Assembly (NCBI GenBank): GCA_017560945.1
Contig: JAFZDY010000048.1
Span: forward strand, 1-49,044
DNA: 49,044 nt
From: Bacteroidaceae bacterium
GTDB taxonomy: Bacteria; Bacteroidota; Bacteroidia; Bacteroidales; Bacteroidaceae
Reading direction: 5' to 3'
A program made the position numbers and the translations under genes. Shown one piece after another: positions 1-9,302 of the stretch. The notes beneath the pieces are model-generated. The model ran no database searches. It had not been told where the DNA came from and worked only from the letters and a program-made list of their open reading frames with translations. Within the stretch, counting starts at the first letter, position 1, and the number at the start of each line of letters is the position of its first letter.

Positions 1-75
1 GAGTATTCTGATGAAAGTCCACCTATAAAATTGACTCTTTATTGATTAGAGGGGGCTTGTAATTACAAAAAAGAA

Positions 76-104
76 TCTCAATCGCATTAAATCAGCGATT
101 GAGA
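76..104 (-). terminator. Hairpin terminator, probably bidirectional
   Basis: Perfect 10-bp arms TCTCAATCGC (76-85) and GCGATTGAGA (95-104) enclose a 9-nt loop. On the minus strand the hairpin is followed by TTC and six T; on the plus strand by CACC and five T. It would stop the SusC/SusD operon, whose last stop codon is about 490 bp away, and any gene entering from the left. Confidence 0.7.
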
Positions 105-126
105 CACCTTTTTATATCTGTTTTGA

Positions 127-147
127 TTTTTACCGGACACCAATAAA
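127..147 (+). repeat. ACCGGACA-type dispersed repeat, copy 1
   Basis: The word TTTTACCGGACANCAAT occurs here and again at 47937-47956 and 48154-48170. A one-mismatch inverted copy lies at 48112-48127. All copies are intergenic. It may be the terminal repeat of a small mobile element. Confidence 0.55.
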
Positions 148-468
148 TTCAAAATTTAAAATTCAAGGTTCAATTTCTCATCCGCAGATGACGCAGATGA
201 AAAATATCACATCCCGCAAGGCAAATATTTATCCGTGAAATCCGCGAATTTCCCTTGAGCAATAGCGAAAAAATCCGTGCCTAAAAAAATGAACTTTGAA
301 CTTTGAACCTTGAACTTTAAATCTTGAATTATTTAAATCCGTGTCATCCGCGCCTAAAAAATGAACTTTGAACCTTGACTTGCGTTGCTTAATGAGCGAT
401 AACTAACTAATTTCTTAGACACGGATGACGCGAATAATTATGATTTGCTATGCGGGATGTAATATTAA

Positions 469-528
469 GGCGCGGATTACACGGATAACACGGAATATAT
501 AAACCGTGAAATCCGCGCAATCCGCGCC
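469..528. repeat. Long imperfect hairpin of ATCCGCG-type repeats
   Basis: Outer arms GGCGCGGATT (469-478) and AATCCGCGCC (519-528) are perfect complements. The inner part ACACGGAT...CACGG pairs with CCGTG...ATCCGCG, with few mismatches. It lies just downstream of the SusD stop codon at 593 (minus strand), so it would be in that gene's 3' untranslated RNA and could protect the transcript end. Confidence 0.6.
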
Positions 529-592
529 AATATATTTATCATTGCGACTCACGAAAGAACATTTCGCAAGTCGCAATATATGACCTTAGGAA

Positions 593-2323
593 TTAAGGCA
601 AAGGCAAGTACCAGTTCTGTTGATTCATCAACTTGGTACGCAACTCTTCGTTCACCTCACCATCGCGAAGGCTGACAGGATCTGCCAAATAAGCTTCAGC
701 ACCTACTTCACCCAAGTTAGCACGACGCATAGCCACACGCATAAGGTCGTAGAGACGATAACCTTCGAATGAACCTTCGAGAGCCATTTCGTCGATAATC
801 ATATCTTCCACGAGAGGAATCTGATAGTCGATAGTATCCTGACGAGTAGCCAAAGAATCAGTAGGCATAGGAAGTACATAGTACTCGTTGCAATGGCTGT
901 CACCTGAACCACGAGAGTGGATACCAAGTGCATCTTCTCTCAAGAAGACATTCTTGTCGAATTCAATCAATGCACCAGCAGCGTTGAGTTCAACAGAATC
1001 TACATAGTTAACCAAGTTCTCGTGACAGATACCATGCTTGAGGATAACCATAGCAGACTGAGGATAACCTGCACGGTTCAAAGCCTCGGCATAGCGCAAG
1101 TAAACCATTGTTGCACGGACAGTTGGAACTAAATCCATAATCCAAGGACACTTATACATATATTGATAATCATTACTGTACTCAGAATATTCGTTTTGAG
1201 AACCATAATTGGTATGATGATAGTTTGAAGAAAGACGAAGGTCTCCCACATACAAGTTCTCTTTCAAACCGGTACGAGGAACATAGATAGTATCAATCCG
1301 AGTATCAGTCTTATACTCCATACAGTAAATCTGTTCTGAAGACAAACGACGCATACCACTTGATGGGGTAAGTTGGTAATAGTTGTAATTATCTGAAGTA
1401 GATTCAAAAATATCACCCAATTCTGTAATTACACCGTGAAATGCCAACTGTTCCATGGGAATAAAACTAACCATCTCTTCTGTACTATTAATAACATATG
1501 AATCGTTCGGACTGCTAAACTGAGTGGGATTTGTCCAAGTAATGGAACTTTTAGCCAAACGAATAGGACTATCTCGGTCAGTCAAATAATCGTGGTACCA
1601 CTTGGCTGCCTCTTCGTAACGGCCAGTCCACAAACAGAGATCACCCAAGAGGACACGCATGGGAATAAAAAACTGTTTAGAGTTAAATCCATAGATGCTA
1701 CCCCAATTAGGCACAATACGATGTGCATAAGGAGTGAGGTCATTAATGAAGTACTCACAAATCTGCCGCATATCGGCATACTTGCTCTTGTCGTTCATAG
1801 CCTCGCGAGCAGCAATCTCAGTCATAAGAGGCTCGAGTACGAGTGGCACACTACCATAGTTCTTAGCAAGTTCCAAATATGTCCATGCACGGAAAGTCTT
1901 CACTGCCGCATACTCAGCCTGGAAGATTTTATATCCACGACGAGTCAAAGTAGTATCTACATGGTGAAGGAAATAGTTACAGTGGTTGATCACTGAATAG
2001 TAATCGCTCACTGAATTGTACTTGTTATCCAGAGAGAAATCCCAAGCAGAGAGACGCTTAAGATCTGCATTGGCAGCTGCAGTAGTAGTAACCAAGTCGG
2101 CACGTACTTCTCCGAGAAGTACAGTACGGTCAGCAATCTTCTGCATCTGACTGATAATACCCAACACACTATAAACCGAGTCGGTAGGATCGCCCAGTGT
2201 ATTGTCAGACTCGTACATCACGAACTTTGAATCAGTCTCCAACAAATCTTCACAAGAAGTAAGCGGAGCAATGAGCAACAAGCTGCAAGCTACGAGCGCA
2301 TTCTTTATATTAAATAGTTTCAT
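593..2323 (-). CDS. RagB/SusD family nutrient-uptake lipoprotein
   Basis: A 576-residue SusD-like outer-membrane lipoprotein. In this family the protein sits on the cell surface as a lid over a SusC channel and captures the substrate. The N-terminus is a signal peptide with lipobox LLIAPLTSC (Cys about residue 24). The helical TPR-type core includes AAVKTFRAWTYLELAKNYG, the usual SusD N-terminal helix pair. The C-terminus reads EGYRLYDLMR and ends NWYLPLP, both typical of the family. It is the last gene of the operon, 85 bp after a SusC gene with a GC-rich hairpin in the gap. The substrate cannot be read from sequence; no glycosidase, sulfatase or lyase accompanies it. Family call is firm, ligand unknown. 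Confidence 0.92.
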   Translation of the reverse strand: MKLFNIKNALVACSLLLIAPLTSCEDLLETDSKFVMYESDNTLGDPTDSVYSVLGIISQMQKIADRTVLLGEVRADLVTTTAAANADLKRLSAWDFSLDNKYNSVSDYYSVINHCNYFLHHVDTTLTRRGYKIFQAEYAAVKTFRAWTYLELAKNYGSVPLVLEPLMTEIAAREAMNDKSKYADMRQICEYFINDLTPYAHRIVPNWGSIYGFNSKQFFIPMRVLLGDLCLWTGRYEEAAKWYHDYLTDRDSPIRLAKSSITWTNPTQFSSPNDSYVINSTEEMVSFIPMEQLAFHGVITELGDIFESTSDNYNYYQLTPSSGMRRLSSEQIYCMEYKTDTRIDTIYVPRTGLKENLYVGDLRLSSNYHHTNYGSQNEYSEYSNDYQYMYKCPWIMDLVPTVRATMVYLRYAEALNRAGYPQSAMVILKHGICHENLVNYVDSVELNAAGALIEFDKNVFLREDALGIHSRGSGDSHCNEYYVLPMPTDSLATRQDTIDYQIPLVEDMIIDEMALEGSFEGYRLYDLMRVAMRRANLGEVGAEAYLADPVSLRDGEVNEELRTKLMNQQNWYLPLP

Positions 2324-2366
2324 ATTACTTGTAATTATTCGTTAATACTTTAATTAGGTATCCACT

Positions 2367-2392
2367 CCCCTCCCCTGTGAAGGGGTTAGGGG
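2367..2392 (-). repeat. GC-rich intra-operon hairpin
   Basis: CCCCT CCCCT (2367-2376), GTGA, then AGGGG TT AGGGG (381-392 of the same kilobase) form a strong two-block stem in the 85-bp gap between SusC and SusD. It stands out from the AT-rich surroundings. It may set relative transcript stability of the two genes, or be an inserted repeat. Confidence 0.55.
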
Positions 2393-2408
2393 CTGGAACC
2401 TTTTTATT

Positions 2409-5400
2409 TTAGAGATTGATATTCACACCCAATGAGAACGAACGACCAGCAGAGAGTTGACCACGGTCAATACCCTGTGAAAGTACACTACCTGACATTG
2501 TGCAATCGGGATTGTTACCCAAATAGCGTGAAATAGTGAACAGATTAGAAGCATTACCCCAAATGGTAAGACCCTGGAAATAGGTGCTTACGATAGGAAT
2601 ATGATAGCTCAAAGTCACTGAACTGAGGCGCAAGTAACTGCCATCCTCAATCCAACGGTCGCTGAAACGACTGTTACCCATAGGATCTTTATAAGATACA
2701 CGAGGAATGCTGGTCTCCTGTCCTTCTGCAGTCCAACGGCTGTTCATAGCAGTTGTCTGATTAAGGAAGAGGCTACCACCCTCAATCAATGAGCGCTGGT
2801 AGTTGTAAATATCATTACCCAAAGAATAATTAAATGTAGCAGACAAAGTCAACTGCTTCCAATTTACAGAGGTGAAGATGTTACCATAGAGGTCGGGGTT
2901 GGGGTTACCGATGATGGTACGGTCATCATCATTGATCTCACCATTGCTGTCAAAGTCACAGAACTTCATGTCACCGGCACCGAAATAGATGCGGTCGCCC
3001 TTGTCGTTAACAATGTACTTACCATCAGCCTCGGCTGCAGCGGTAGTAGCATATACACCATCGGTCTTCCATCCATAGAATACTCCAGCAGACTGACCCA
3101 CCTGAGTTCTGATGGTACCACCAAGCACATCAGTAGTAAACGCACGGTTGTTGTTGGGAAGAGCAGTAATTTCGTTCTCGTAGTGACCTACAGAAGCACC
3201 TACTTCCCAACGGAAATTCTTATTGTTGATAGCCTTTACAGAAGCACTGAGGTTGTAACCCACATTTTCCAACTTACCACCGTTGCTCCAGTTTTCCTTC
3301 AAACCACTGGTCCAAGCCAACTGGCTCAATGAAAGAAGGTTGTCGGTCCAACTCTTGAAGAAGTTTGCACGTACACTCAAACGATTGTTGAAGAAGTTTC
3401 CTTCCAAACCAGCAGTCAAGCGGTTGGTGGTCTCCCACTGCAACTCGGTATTACCAATATTACCAATAACCAAACCTGCAGCATTGTCACCTAACATACG
3501 TTGTGCTACGAAATAACTACGTGAAGCAGTGTAGTCAATGTCGTCATTACCAGTCATGTCGAAACCTGCATTCAAACGCAAATAGTTGATACCCATGATA
3601 TCAGCCAACCACTCTTCGTTACTAAGCACCCATGCACCTTCTACACTGGGGAAGATAGCCCACTTGACACCCATAAGTCCCAAACCAGGAGCATCTTCAC
3701 CGAAACGTGAAGAAGCATTGGCAGAAAGACCTGCATTTACATAGAAACGTTCAGCAAAGTTGTAATCAGCCAATGCATACCATGCCATCTCGCGTGTTCT
3801 ATCCTCTGCACCGCCTGTCGTCTTAAATTGAAGTGAGTTACTCATATTAGGAGTCTTGTCGTTACCGGTATTGTACCCCTTCTGAGTGGTCATATTGTAG
3901 TTGTTACTGATGAAACGGAAGCCTCCCTTCACAGCTACACTATGAGCCTCGAAACGCTTCTGCCATGACAAACGTGTATCGCTCTGAAGAGCAGTCTGAC
4001 GAGCAGCCATACTCTGAGCATAGTTCTGCAATTGGGTACCTTCATCCAAACCTTCTACCTTGAAAGTGGGTACACCGTGTACGGGCAAATAGTACATTTC
4101 GTTGCTATTTACCAATGACAAAGAGAACTGCTCGGTCAAAACCAAATCACGATTAATTTGATAACGAGGAGTTACAGAGAACATAATCAAACGGTTACCG
4201 TGAGAGTTGCGATTCTGGCCTACTCCATAGTGAAGGATTGCAGTAGGGTTAGCCAAACGACCTTCACCTTGGAACATACCTTCCAAATAGTCATCTGCCT
4301 CTGCCAAATAGTGACTTACGTTACCAGACTTATCAAAAGCATAAGGAGAAAGGAAAGGAGACTTGGTCAAAGCCAAGAATGAAGGTGAAGTAATAACACC
4401 TGTAGTAGTCTGTGCAGGAGCACCGTCGTCGAACAAACTGCGGTCAACGTCACTGTATGAAGCATCGAAACGAACGTCCAAACCTTCCATGATGTTAATA
4501 TCAGAGTTCAATCGCATGCTGAAACGAGAGTAGTCATTCTCCTTAAATACGCTATTAGCTTGAGAATAACCGACAGAGAGGTTGTATGAAGCCACATCGT
4601 CACCGCCCTGAACGTTGATGCCATAGTTCTGTGAGAAAGCATTTTCATACACCTGATCAATCCAATCAGTCTCGTTGTGATACTGATTGTAGTAGAAATA
4701 ATTGGGATCGGGATTCAAATATTTCATAGAACCCAACGTAGGAGTCTTGTCTGCCAACAACTCAGTAGTGTAGAGACGATAGTCATCGGCATCCATCATC
4801 TGAGGCAAACGAGGAAGCAACTCATAGCGACCGTTGATAGTCAAATCAATCTTGGTAGCCATGCTCTTACTGCGCTTGGTATTGATAAGGATTACACCAT
4901 TGGCACCCTTAGAACCATAGAGTGATGTTCCATTCTTCAACACTTCCACACTCTCAATATCGTTCACGGTGATGTTACCCAACATATTGTTGAAATAACC
5001 CTCATGCAACATCTCGCGGCTTTGCTGCATGTCAAAAATAACACCGTCCACTACGACCAAAGGCTGTGCATTGGCATAGATAGAATTGATACCGTTCATC
5101 ATCATCACAGAACCGATACCGGGAAGACCTCCACGTGTAACTGAGTGTACATCACCACCCAAACGTTGTTGAATAAGGTTGTCGATGCTCAACTCTGAAG
5201 TGTTGTCAAAATTAGCTGCAGCCACACCCAATGTAGCACCGGTCTTCTGAGCATAATTGTCACCAAACGCTTCGTGATAGAGTTTGGCATCGGCACGACC
5301 GTTTGAAGAGATTGCCTCTTGCTGAAGATCGTAACCTTCTACACTCATAGATACCGAACGGGTGTAAGAAGGTACTTTCATTTCGTAATTTCCTTGTTCG

Positions 5401-5576
5401 TCGGTCATACCGGTATAACGGGCATCACCATACGCTGTCACAATCACACCTACCAACGGTTGACCTGTAGCGGCATCTACTACCCTACCTGTCACCGTAT
5501 TCATATTTTCTTGTGCTGCGGCGGTAAGCGAACCACTGATTGCAAGGGCAGCACAGATTGTCTTATAGAGTTTCAT
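2409..5576 (-). CDS. SusC/RagA family TonB-dependent outer-membrane transporter
   Basis: A 1055-residue TonB-dependent channel. Order: signal peptide (about 1-21, ending TAAAQ); carboxypeptidase-regulatory-like beta domain (TVTGRVVDAATGQPLVGV, about 28-100); plug domain (about 125-235, with QPLVVVDGVIFD and IESVEVLKNGTSLYGSKGANG, the SusC signature); then a long beta-barrel ending SFSLGVNINL. The length fits the family. It pairs with the SusD gene downstream. It is less conventional than the other SusC here: the usual EVVV TonB-box stretch between the regulatory domain and plug is not obvious, and the plug begins with GATLGVAAANFDN. Energy would come from TonB-ExbBD encoded elsewhere. Confidence 0.93.
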   Translation of the reverse strand: MKLYKTICAALAISGSLTAAAQENMNTVTGRVVDAATGQPLVGVIVTAYGDARYTGMTDEQGNYEMKVPSYTRSVSMSVEGYDLQQEAISSNGRADAKLYHEAFGDNYAQKTGATLGVAAANFDNTSELSIDNLIQQRLGGDVHSVTRGGLPGIGSVMMMNGINSIYANAQPLVVVDGVIFDMQQSREMLHEGYFNNMLGNITVNDIESVEVLKNGTSLYGSKGANGVILINTKRSKSMATKIDLTINGRYELLPRLPQMMDADDYRLYTTELLADKTPTLGSMKYLNPDPNYFYYNQYHNETDWIDQVYENAFSQNYGINVQGGDDVASYNLSVGYSQANSVFKENDYSRFSMRLNSDINIMEGLDVRFDASYSDVDRSLFDDGAPAQTTTGVITSPSFLALTKSPFLSPYAFDKSGNVSHYLAEADDYLEGMFQGEGRLANPTAILHYGVGQNRNSHGNRLIMFSVTPRYQINRDLVLTEQFSLSLVNSNEMYYLPVHGVPTFKVEGLDEGTQLQNYAQSMAARQTALQSDTRLSWQKRFEAHSVAVKGGFRFISNNYNMTTQKGYNTGNDKTPNMSNSLQFKTTGGAEDRTREMAWYALADYNFAERFYVNAGLSANASSRFGEDAPGLGLMGVKWAIFPSVEGAWVLSNEEWLADIMGINYLRLNAGFDMTGNDDIDYTASRSYFVAQRMLGDNAAGLVIGNIGNTELQWETTNRLTAGLEGNFFNNRLSVRANFFKSWTDNLLSLSQLAWTSGLKENWSNGGKLENVGYNLSASVKAINNKNFRWEVGASVGHYENEITALPNNNRAFTTDVLGGTIRTQVGQSAGVFYGWKTDGVYATTAAAEADGKYIVNDKGDRIYFGAGDMKFCDFDSNGEINDDDRTIIGNPNPDLYGNIFTSVNWKQLTLSATFNYSLGNDIYNYQRSLIEGGSLFLNQTTAMNSRWTAEGQETSIPRVSYKDPMGNSRFSDRWIEDGSYLRLSSVTLSYHIPIVSTYFQGLTIWGNASNLFTISRYLGNNPDCTMSGSVLSQGIDRGQLSAGRSFSLGVNINL

Positions 5577-5617
5577 GATTACATTTACAATTTACAATGT
5601 ACAACTTACATTTATTT

Positions 5618-7252
5618 TCACTCTTCATTTGACTCATCCAATCTGGGACGCAAATAGATGCAGTCGAGATACATTTCACGAGAAAATTTTGCGCTCTCTT
5701 TTGCTGTAATATTACATTGCAACTTCACAGTCACATCGTTGTTAGTCTGTGCATAGTTACAAGCGGGGAAGTAGAAATTCTCAGCCAATACTACAGTATC
5801 AATGCGTGTAGGATTGGTTTGTAAAGCAGACTTAGACTTAAATGTCTGAGCAGCACCTTTCTCGTCCACGTAACTAATTGTAGCATTGAATTTACAAGGT
5901 TTGAAAGTCTGATCGGGATACGCAACAGTTTGTGGCAATACAATGGCACAAATGTCATAGTGAGCACTCAATGTATTGGGTACACGGAATGTCAATACCC
6001 AGTTAGAGTTACCACCTTCGGGCAATATCTGCAAATATGCACCTTCGGAAATGCTATCAGCAGCCAAACGACGTGTATTGTAGACGCAATTATTCTTCTC
6101 ATTAATGATTGACTGGTCTTCAACCTCTACCCACATCTCCTGGAAGAAAGTCTTCAAAGGATCGTAAGTCCACTCATCCAACTGATAGATAGTACCATTG
6201 CTACACTCTATTTCACGCGCATTGGCAAGGATTCCACCATCTGCAAAAGGATTTTGGAATACGTGGTACACAGGCTTGCGATAATTGCTCGGACGATAAT
6301 AAGGCACAGATACCAATGAATCGGTGGCAACCTTATTATCTTGGTCATACCAAGGATTGAGAGCTACACTGAATACAGCATCCTGCATCAACGAACGCAT
6401 GGTCCAATGCTGAGCCAATGAGTCATGCTTATTCATTTTTGAATGGTAGTTGAAATACTTAGAAGTCTCCCTCCACACACGATTCCACTCATCCTTAGTA
6501 GGAGCTGCTACCAAGTAGAGAGAGTCCTCACAATTGAGATAGCCAAGATAATCCAACATACGGTTACGCTCAATAATCACTGAATCAACATAAATGGGCA
6601 CACCTTCTACCATACCATTTGAAACAGAACTTTCAGCATCGAAATAGTCCTCTTCATAGTCACGCAAGATGGCACCAATAGAAGACATCAATGAATCGTC
6701 GCACAACATTTCATATAGATTGCGTTCGAAAGGAACTGGTGACTCAGCCACGTGCAAAATACCATTCTTAGCACGTTGGTTAGGAGAAATCATAGTCACA
6801 CCTTCAATCATCTCATCTTCAAAGTCAGCGTACTTATCATTCAACAACAAAACGCGCTTGTCCTCAGCAGTCACAGAACTGAGTGAACGAGAGATATGAT
6901 TGAAAATAAAAGACTTTTCAACCACAGAGTCACCTTGGGCAGTCTGTACCATATTCAACAAAGAATCCTTGTTGAATGAATTGTTTACTGGAGCAACCAC
7001 AGTGAAACTTTGTCCACCGTCCAACAACTGGGCATAACTAACAGAGGTCTTCTTGTGCTGACGGAACACCTTTGTCTCTTCCAACACTTCAGCGAAATCG
7101 CTCAACTGCGGATTCTCGTTAATCATCTGCCACAGGGTTGTGTTACTTCCCGCATCACCACTTCCTCCATTGTTGAAGTGGTCGTCCCAATCAGAACAAG
7201 CAACCAAACAGCTTGCAAAGAGAGGAATGGCATACAATATATGTTTTTTCAT
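5618..7252 (-). CDS. Fasciclin (FAS1)-domain lipoprotein
   Basis: A 544-residue predicted surface lipoprotein: signal peptide with lipobox ASCLVAC (Cys about 19), then FAS1-type sequence. FAS1 cues are LSDFAEVLEET, SFTVVAPVNNSF (the H1-like box) and GILHVAESPVPF. The last 150 residues look like a beta-sandwich ending YLDCIYLRPR, similar to the end of the next gene upstream (SFDYIELCPK), which suggests a shared ligand-binding module. FAS1 domains mediate adhesion or binding; the partner here is unknown. The gene lies between two SusC/SusD pairs, 41 bp before the downstream SusC, so it is probably an accessory binding protein of that transporter. Confidence 0.8.
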   Translation of the reverse strand: MKKHILYAIPLFASCLVACSDWDDHFNNGGSGDAGSNTTLWQMINENPQLSDFAEVLEETKVFRQHKKTSVSYAQLLDGGQSFTVVAPVNNSFNKDSLLNMVQTAQGDSVVEKSFIFNHISRSLSSVTAEDKRVLLLNDKYADFEDEMIEGVTMISPNQRAKNGILHVAESPVPFERNLYEMLCDDSLMSSIGAILRDYEEDYFDAESSVSNGMVEGVPIYVDSVIIERNRMLDYLGYLNCEDSLYLVAAPTKDEWNRVWRETSKYFNYHSKMNKHDSLAQHWTMRSLMQDAVFSVALNPWYDQDNKVATDSLVSVPYYRPSNYRKPVYHVFQNPFADGGILANAREIECSNGTIYQLDEWTYDPLKTFFQEMWVEVEDQSIINEKNNCVYNTRRLAADSISEGAYLQILPEGGNSNWVLTFRVPNTLSAHYDICAIVLPQTVAYPDQTFKPCKFNATISYVDEKGAAQTFKSKSALQTNPTRIDTVVLAENFYFPACNYAQTNNDVTVKLQCNITAKESAKFSREMYLDCIYLRPRLDESNEE

Positions 7253-7281
7253 ATTTACTATTTTTTTATTCTTACTTCCAT

Positions 7282-7333
7282 ATTATGAATTATGCCATGC
7301 GGCAGTACCGCATATTCTGGCATAATTCATAAT
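7282..7333. repeat. Nested palindromic repeat inside the operon
   Basis: Perfect 16-bp arms ATTATGAATTATGCCA (7282-7297) and TGGCATAATTCATAAT (7318-7333) enclose a second stem, ATGCGG (7297-7302) with CCGCAT (7308-7313). It occupies most of the 94-bp gap between two FAS1 genes, and resembles common short intergenic repeats of Bacteroidales. In RNA it would be a stable two-tier hairpin just before the downstream start codon. Confidence 0.7.
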
Positions 7334-7346
7334 CTTTAATTTATAA

Positions 7347-9287
7347 TTAATGAGTATCTTCTCCCTCAGGACTACCATACACACTTTTAGGACATAATTC
7401 GATATAGTCAAACGACAAGAAACATTCTGGATCTTCCAACACTTGACGGAAACGTAGGTGGTAAGTTTTTTCTGAATCCAAATAACGAGTAGCCAATATT
7501 CTACGTAAATTATTCGTGTTGGCTCTAAGAGATGTTTCAGCATTATGACCTCTAATTGCATCCGGTGCTTTCATATAACCACGATTATGCAAAGCTTTGT
7601 CATTTGCTCTATTCAGTTCTTCGTCTTCTGTATCGGCTTCGGCATAAATAGGTGGTTCTCCTTGATATTTACGCAAATCTACGGGAATACCACATGGCTC
7701 ATTATTGAGATAAGCCTGTACAACTCCACGATCAGGATCGGAAGTATAACCCAAACGAATCTCGTACGTTCCAGATGGAACAGGAGGTAGTTTGAATGAC
7801 ACATCGAAAATACCAGAGATTGTCACACCATTACCCAAATAATGACGCCAAGAAGGTTCACAGCTATGAACACCAACAAATGTCTCATCACTAATCTTCC
7901 AACCCGAAATAAAGCCCTGCTTCATGCCGACTAATTCCATCTTACCCCAACGACCACGACCGTTACTATTGATAAAATCAGGACTTAAAACTGCAGCATC
8001 CATTCGTATACGGGTATTCAATACAATATTTTTCACTTCAGGAGTGTAAGCAAGAATATCTTCTATGTAATGGTATACTCCATTTTCTGCTTGTTGATCA
8101 ATATTTCCAGACTCAGAGGGAGAAAGAATTCTAACACCTTTACATCCGTTATCAATTCTTTTTTTCAAGCCTTTACGGTTGATAAAAAGTCCAACGCCTG
8201 CTGGTTGAACCACACGCATCATTGTTTGTGGAGCCAATGTCTCAAAATATTCAGCAGGATCGGCAAGATCTGGGAAAAATGAACCTTCTATTGCCTGAGT
8301 AGGAGCAATGATATCATTATACTGAGTAATTACAGGAAGTAAATGATAACTCACAAATCGATTCAAAGGATTCTTGCGATGAGTAAAATCAGGATATTGA
8401 CCTGCATCCAAAGGATAAGTCAGATTATACACGGAATCAGCATAATGAATAAGCTGTTCAATTGTATAAATACCATTTCTATGGTACACCTCATCTGGCT
8501 CTACAAATGCGGTAAACTTAAAATATCTGTTCTTAGGCCATTTGCAAAGAGATTTTTTATCTTCTTCTGTATTTCCACCTCTACACTTTTTCTTATATCC
8601 ATCATACACAGAGTCCTCACCACATGAATAAGTCTTATCCATATAATAGCGCAAAGAGTCATCCAGATGTGTCAATTCTAAAGCCTGCATAAACAACGAA
8701 ATGGTAGAATCTGCAGCCATCTTATCAGGCAACATATCACTACTACGAACAATGATACTGCTTACCGTATGAACCACACCATTGGTTACAGAGTCATCGT
8801 ACTCAATCATACGAGCAGTCTTATTAATATAATAAATAAGCGCATTGTTATTATACACATCAGAGTCACTGGAGAGTATTATGTATGAATCTTCCATACT
8901 CAAATCAGGCATAGAGCCTTCCACTACATCTGTTGTGAAATATGCTCCTTCTCTAATAATATGTGTACGAGCTAATGTGTCACAATTTTCATCTGTCAGT
9001 TCTTCAATGCCAATAAGTCCCATTTCATTTATATATTTGTCAATGGCCTCGTTGGTTGGAGCAAATAGGGTAAAATTACCATACGTAGAAAGCAACGCAT
9101 AGTAGGGAGTACGCTGCAGAATGTTGATAAATTGACTAAAACGATCAGGGTTCTGTTCCAAGAATCCAGCAGCTGTCACTTTGGTGGAAGCGTAGTAGTT
9201 GACTACTACATCGTCATTATCCACACAGGATCCCATCACAAAACTTGCAAACAGGATACCTAATATATATTTTAATGTCTTTTTCAT
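7347..9287 (-). CDS. Fasciclin (FAS1)-domain lipoprotein with C-terminal beta-sandwich
   Basis: A 646-residue predicted lipoprotein (lipobox ASFVMGSC, Cys about 20). FAS1 cues: FSQFINILQRTPYYALLSTYGNFTLFAPTNEAIDKYI (about 51-87, given here only as a landmark family motif TLFAPTNEA) and GVVHTVSSII; a second FAS1-like segment follows around 260-420 (GVYHYIEDILAYTP). The C-terminal 190 residues have a different character (GTYEIRLGYTSDPDRG, then FLSFDYIELCPK), typical of a jelly-roll carbohydrate-binding-type fold. It is only 15 bp after the SusD gene, so tight co-expression is likely. Function inferred: surface binding partner of the SusCD pair. Ligand unknown. Confidence 0.8.
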   Translation of the reverse strand: MKKTLKYILGILFASFVMGSCVDNDDVVVNYYASTKVTAAGFLEQNPDRFSQFINILQRTPYYALLSTYGNFTLFAPTNEAIDKYINEMGLIGIEELTDENCDTLARTHIIREGAYFTTDVVEGSMPDLSMEDSYIILSSDSDVYNNNALIYYINKTARMIEYDDSVTNGVVHTVSSIIVRSSDMLPDKMAADSTISLFMQALELTHLDDSLRYYMDKTYSCGEDSVYDGYKKKCRGGNTEEDKKSLCKWPKNRYFKFTAFVEPDEVYHRNGIYTIEQLIHYADSVYNLTYPLDAGQYPDFTHRKNPLNRFVSYHLLPVITQYNDIIAPTQAIEGSFFPDLADPAEYFETLAPQTMMRVVQPAGVGLFINRKGLKKRIDNGCKGVRILSPSESGNIDQQAENGVYHYIEDILAYTPEVKNIVLNTRIRMDAAVLSPDFINSNGRGRWGKMELVGMKQGFISGWKISDETFVGVHSCEPSWRHYLGNGVTISGIFDVSFKLPPVPSGTYEIRLGYTSDPDRGVVQAYLNNEPCGIPVDLRKYQGEPPIYAEADTEDEELNRANDKALHNRGYMKAPDAIRGHNAETSLRANTNNLRRILATRYLDSEKTYHLRFRQVLEDPECFLSFDYIELCPKSVYGSPEGEDTH

Positions 9288-9302
9288 AATTATATAAAGA
9301 AT

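Larger units (their letters stand above)
1..592. other. Intergenic region with decayed repeats, no gene
   Basis: No credible coding frame. It holds a bidirectional hairpin terminator (76-104), one copy of the ACCGGACA-type repeat (127-147), low-complexity GAACTTTGAA runs (about 290-320), and many copies of ATCCGTG/CGCGGAT-type words between about 180 and 530. Some of these form a long hairpin at 469-528. The same word family recurs at 43715-43841, so it is a dispersed intergenic repeat rather than part of a gene. Confidence 0.75.
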
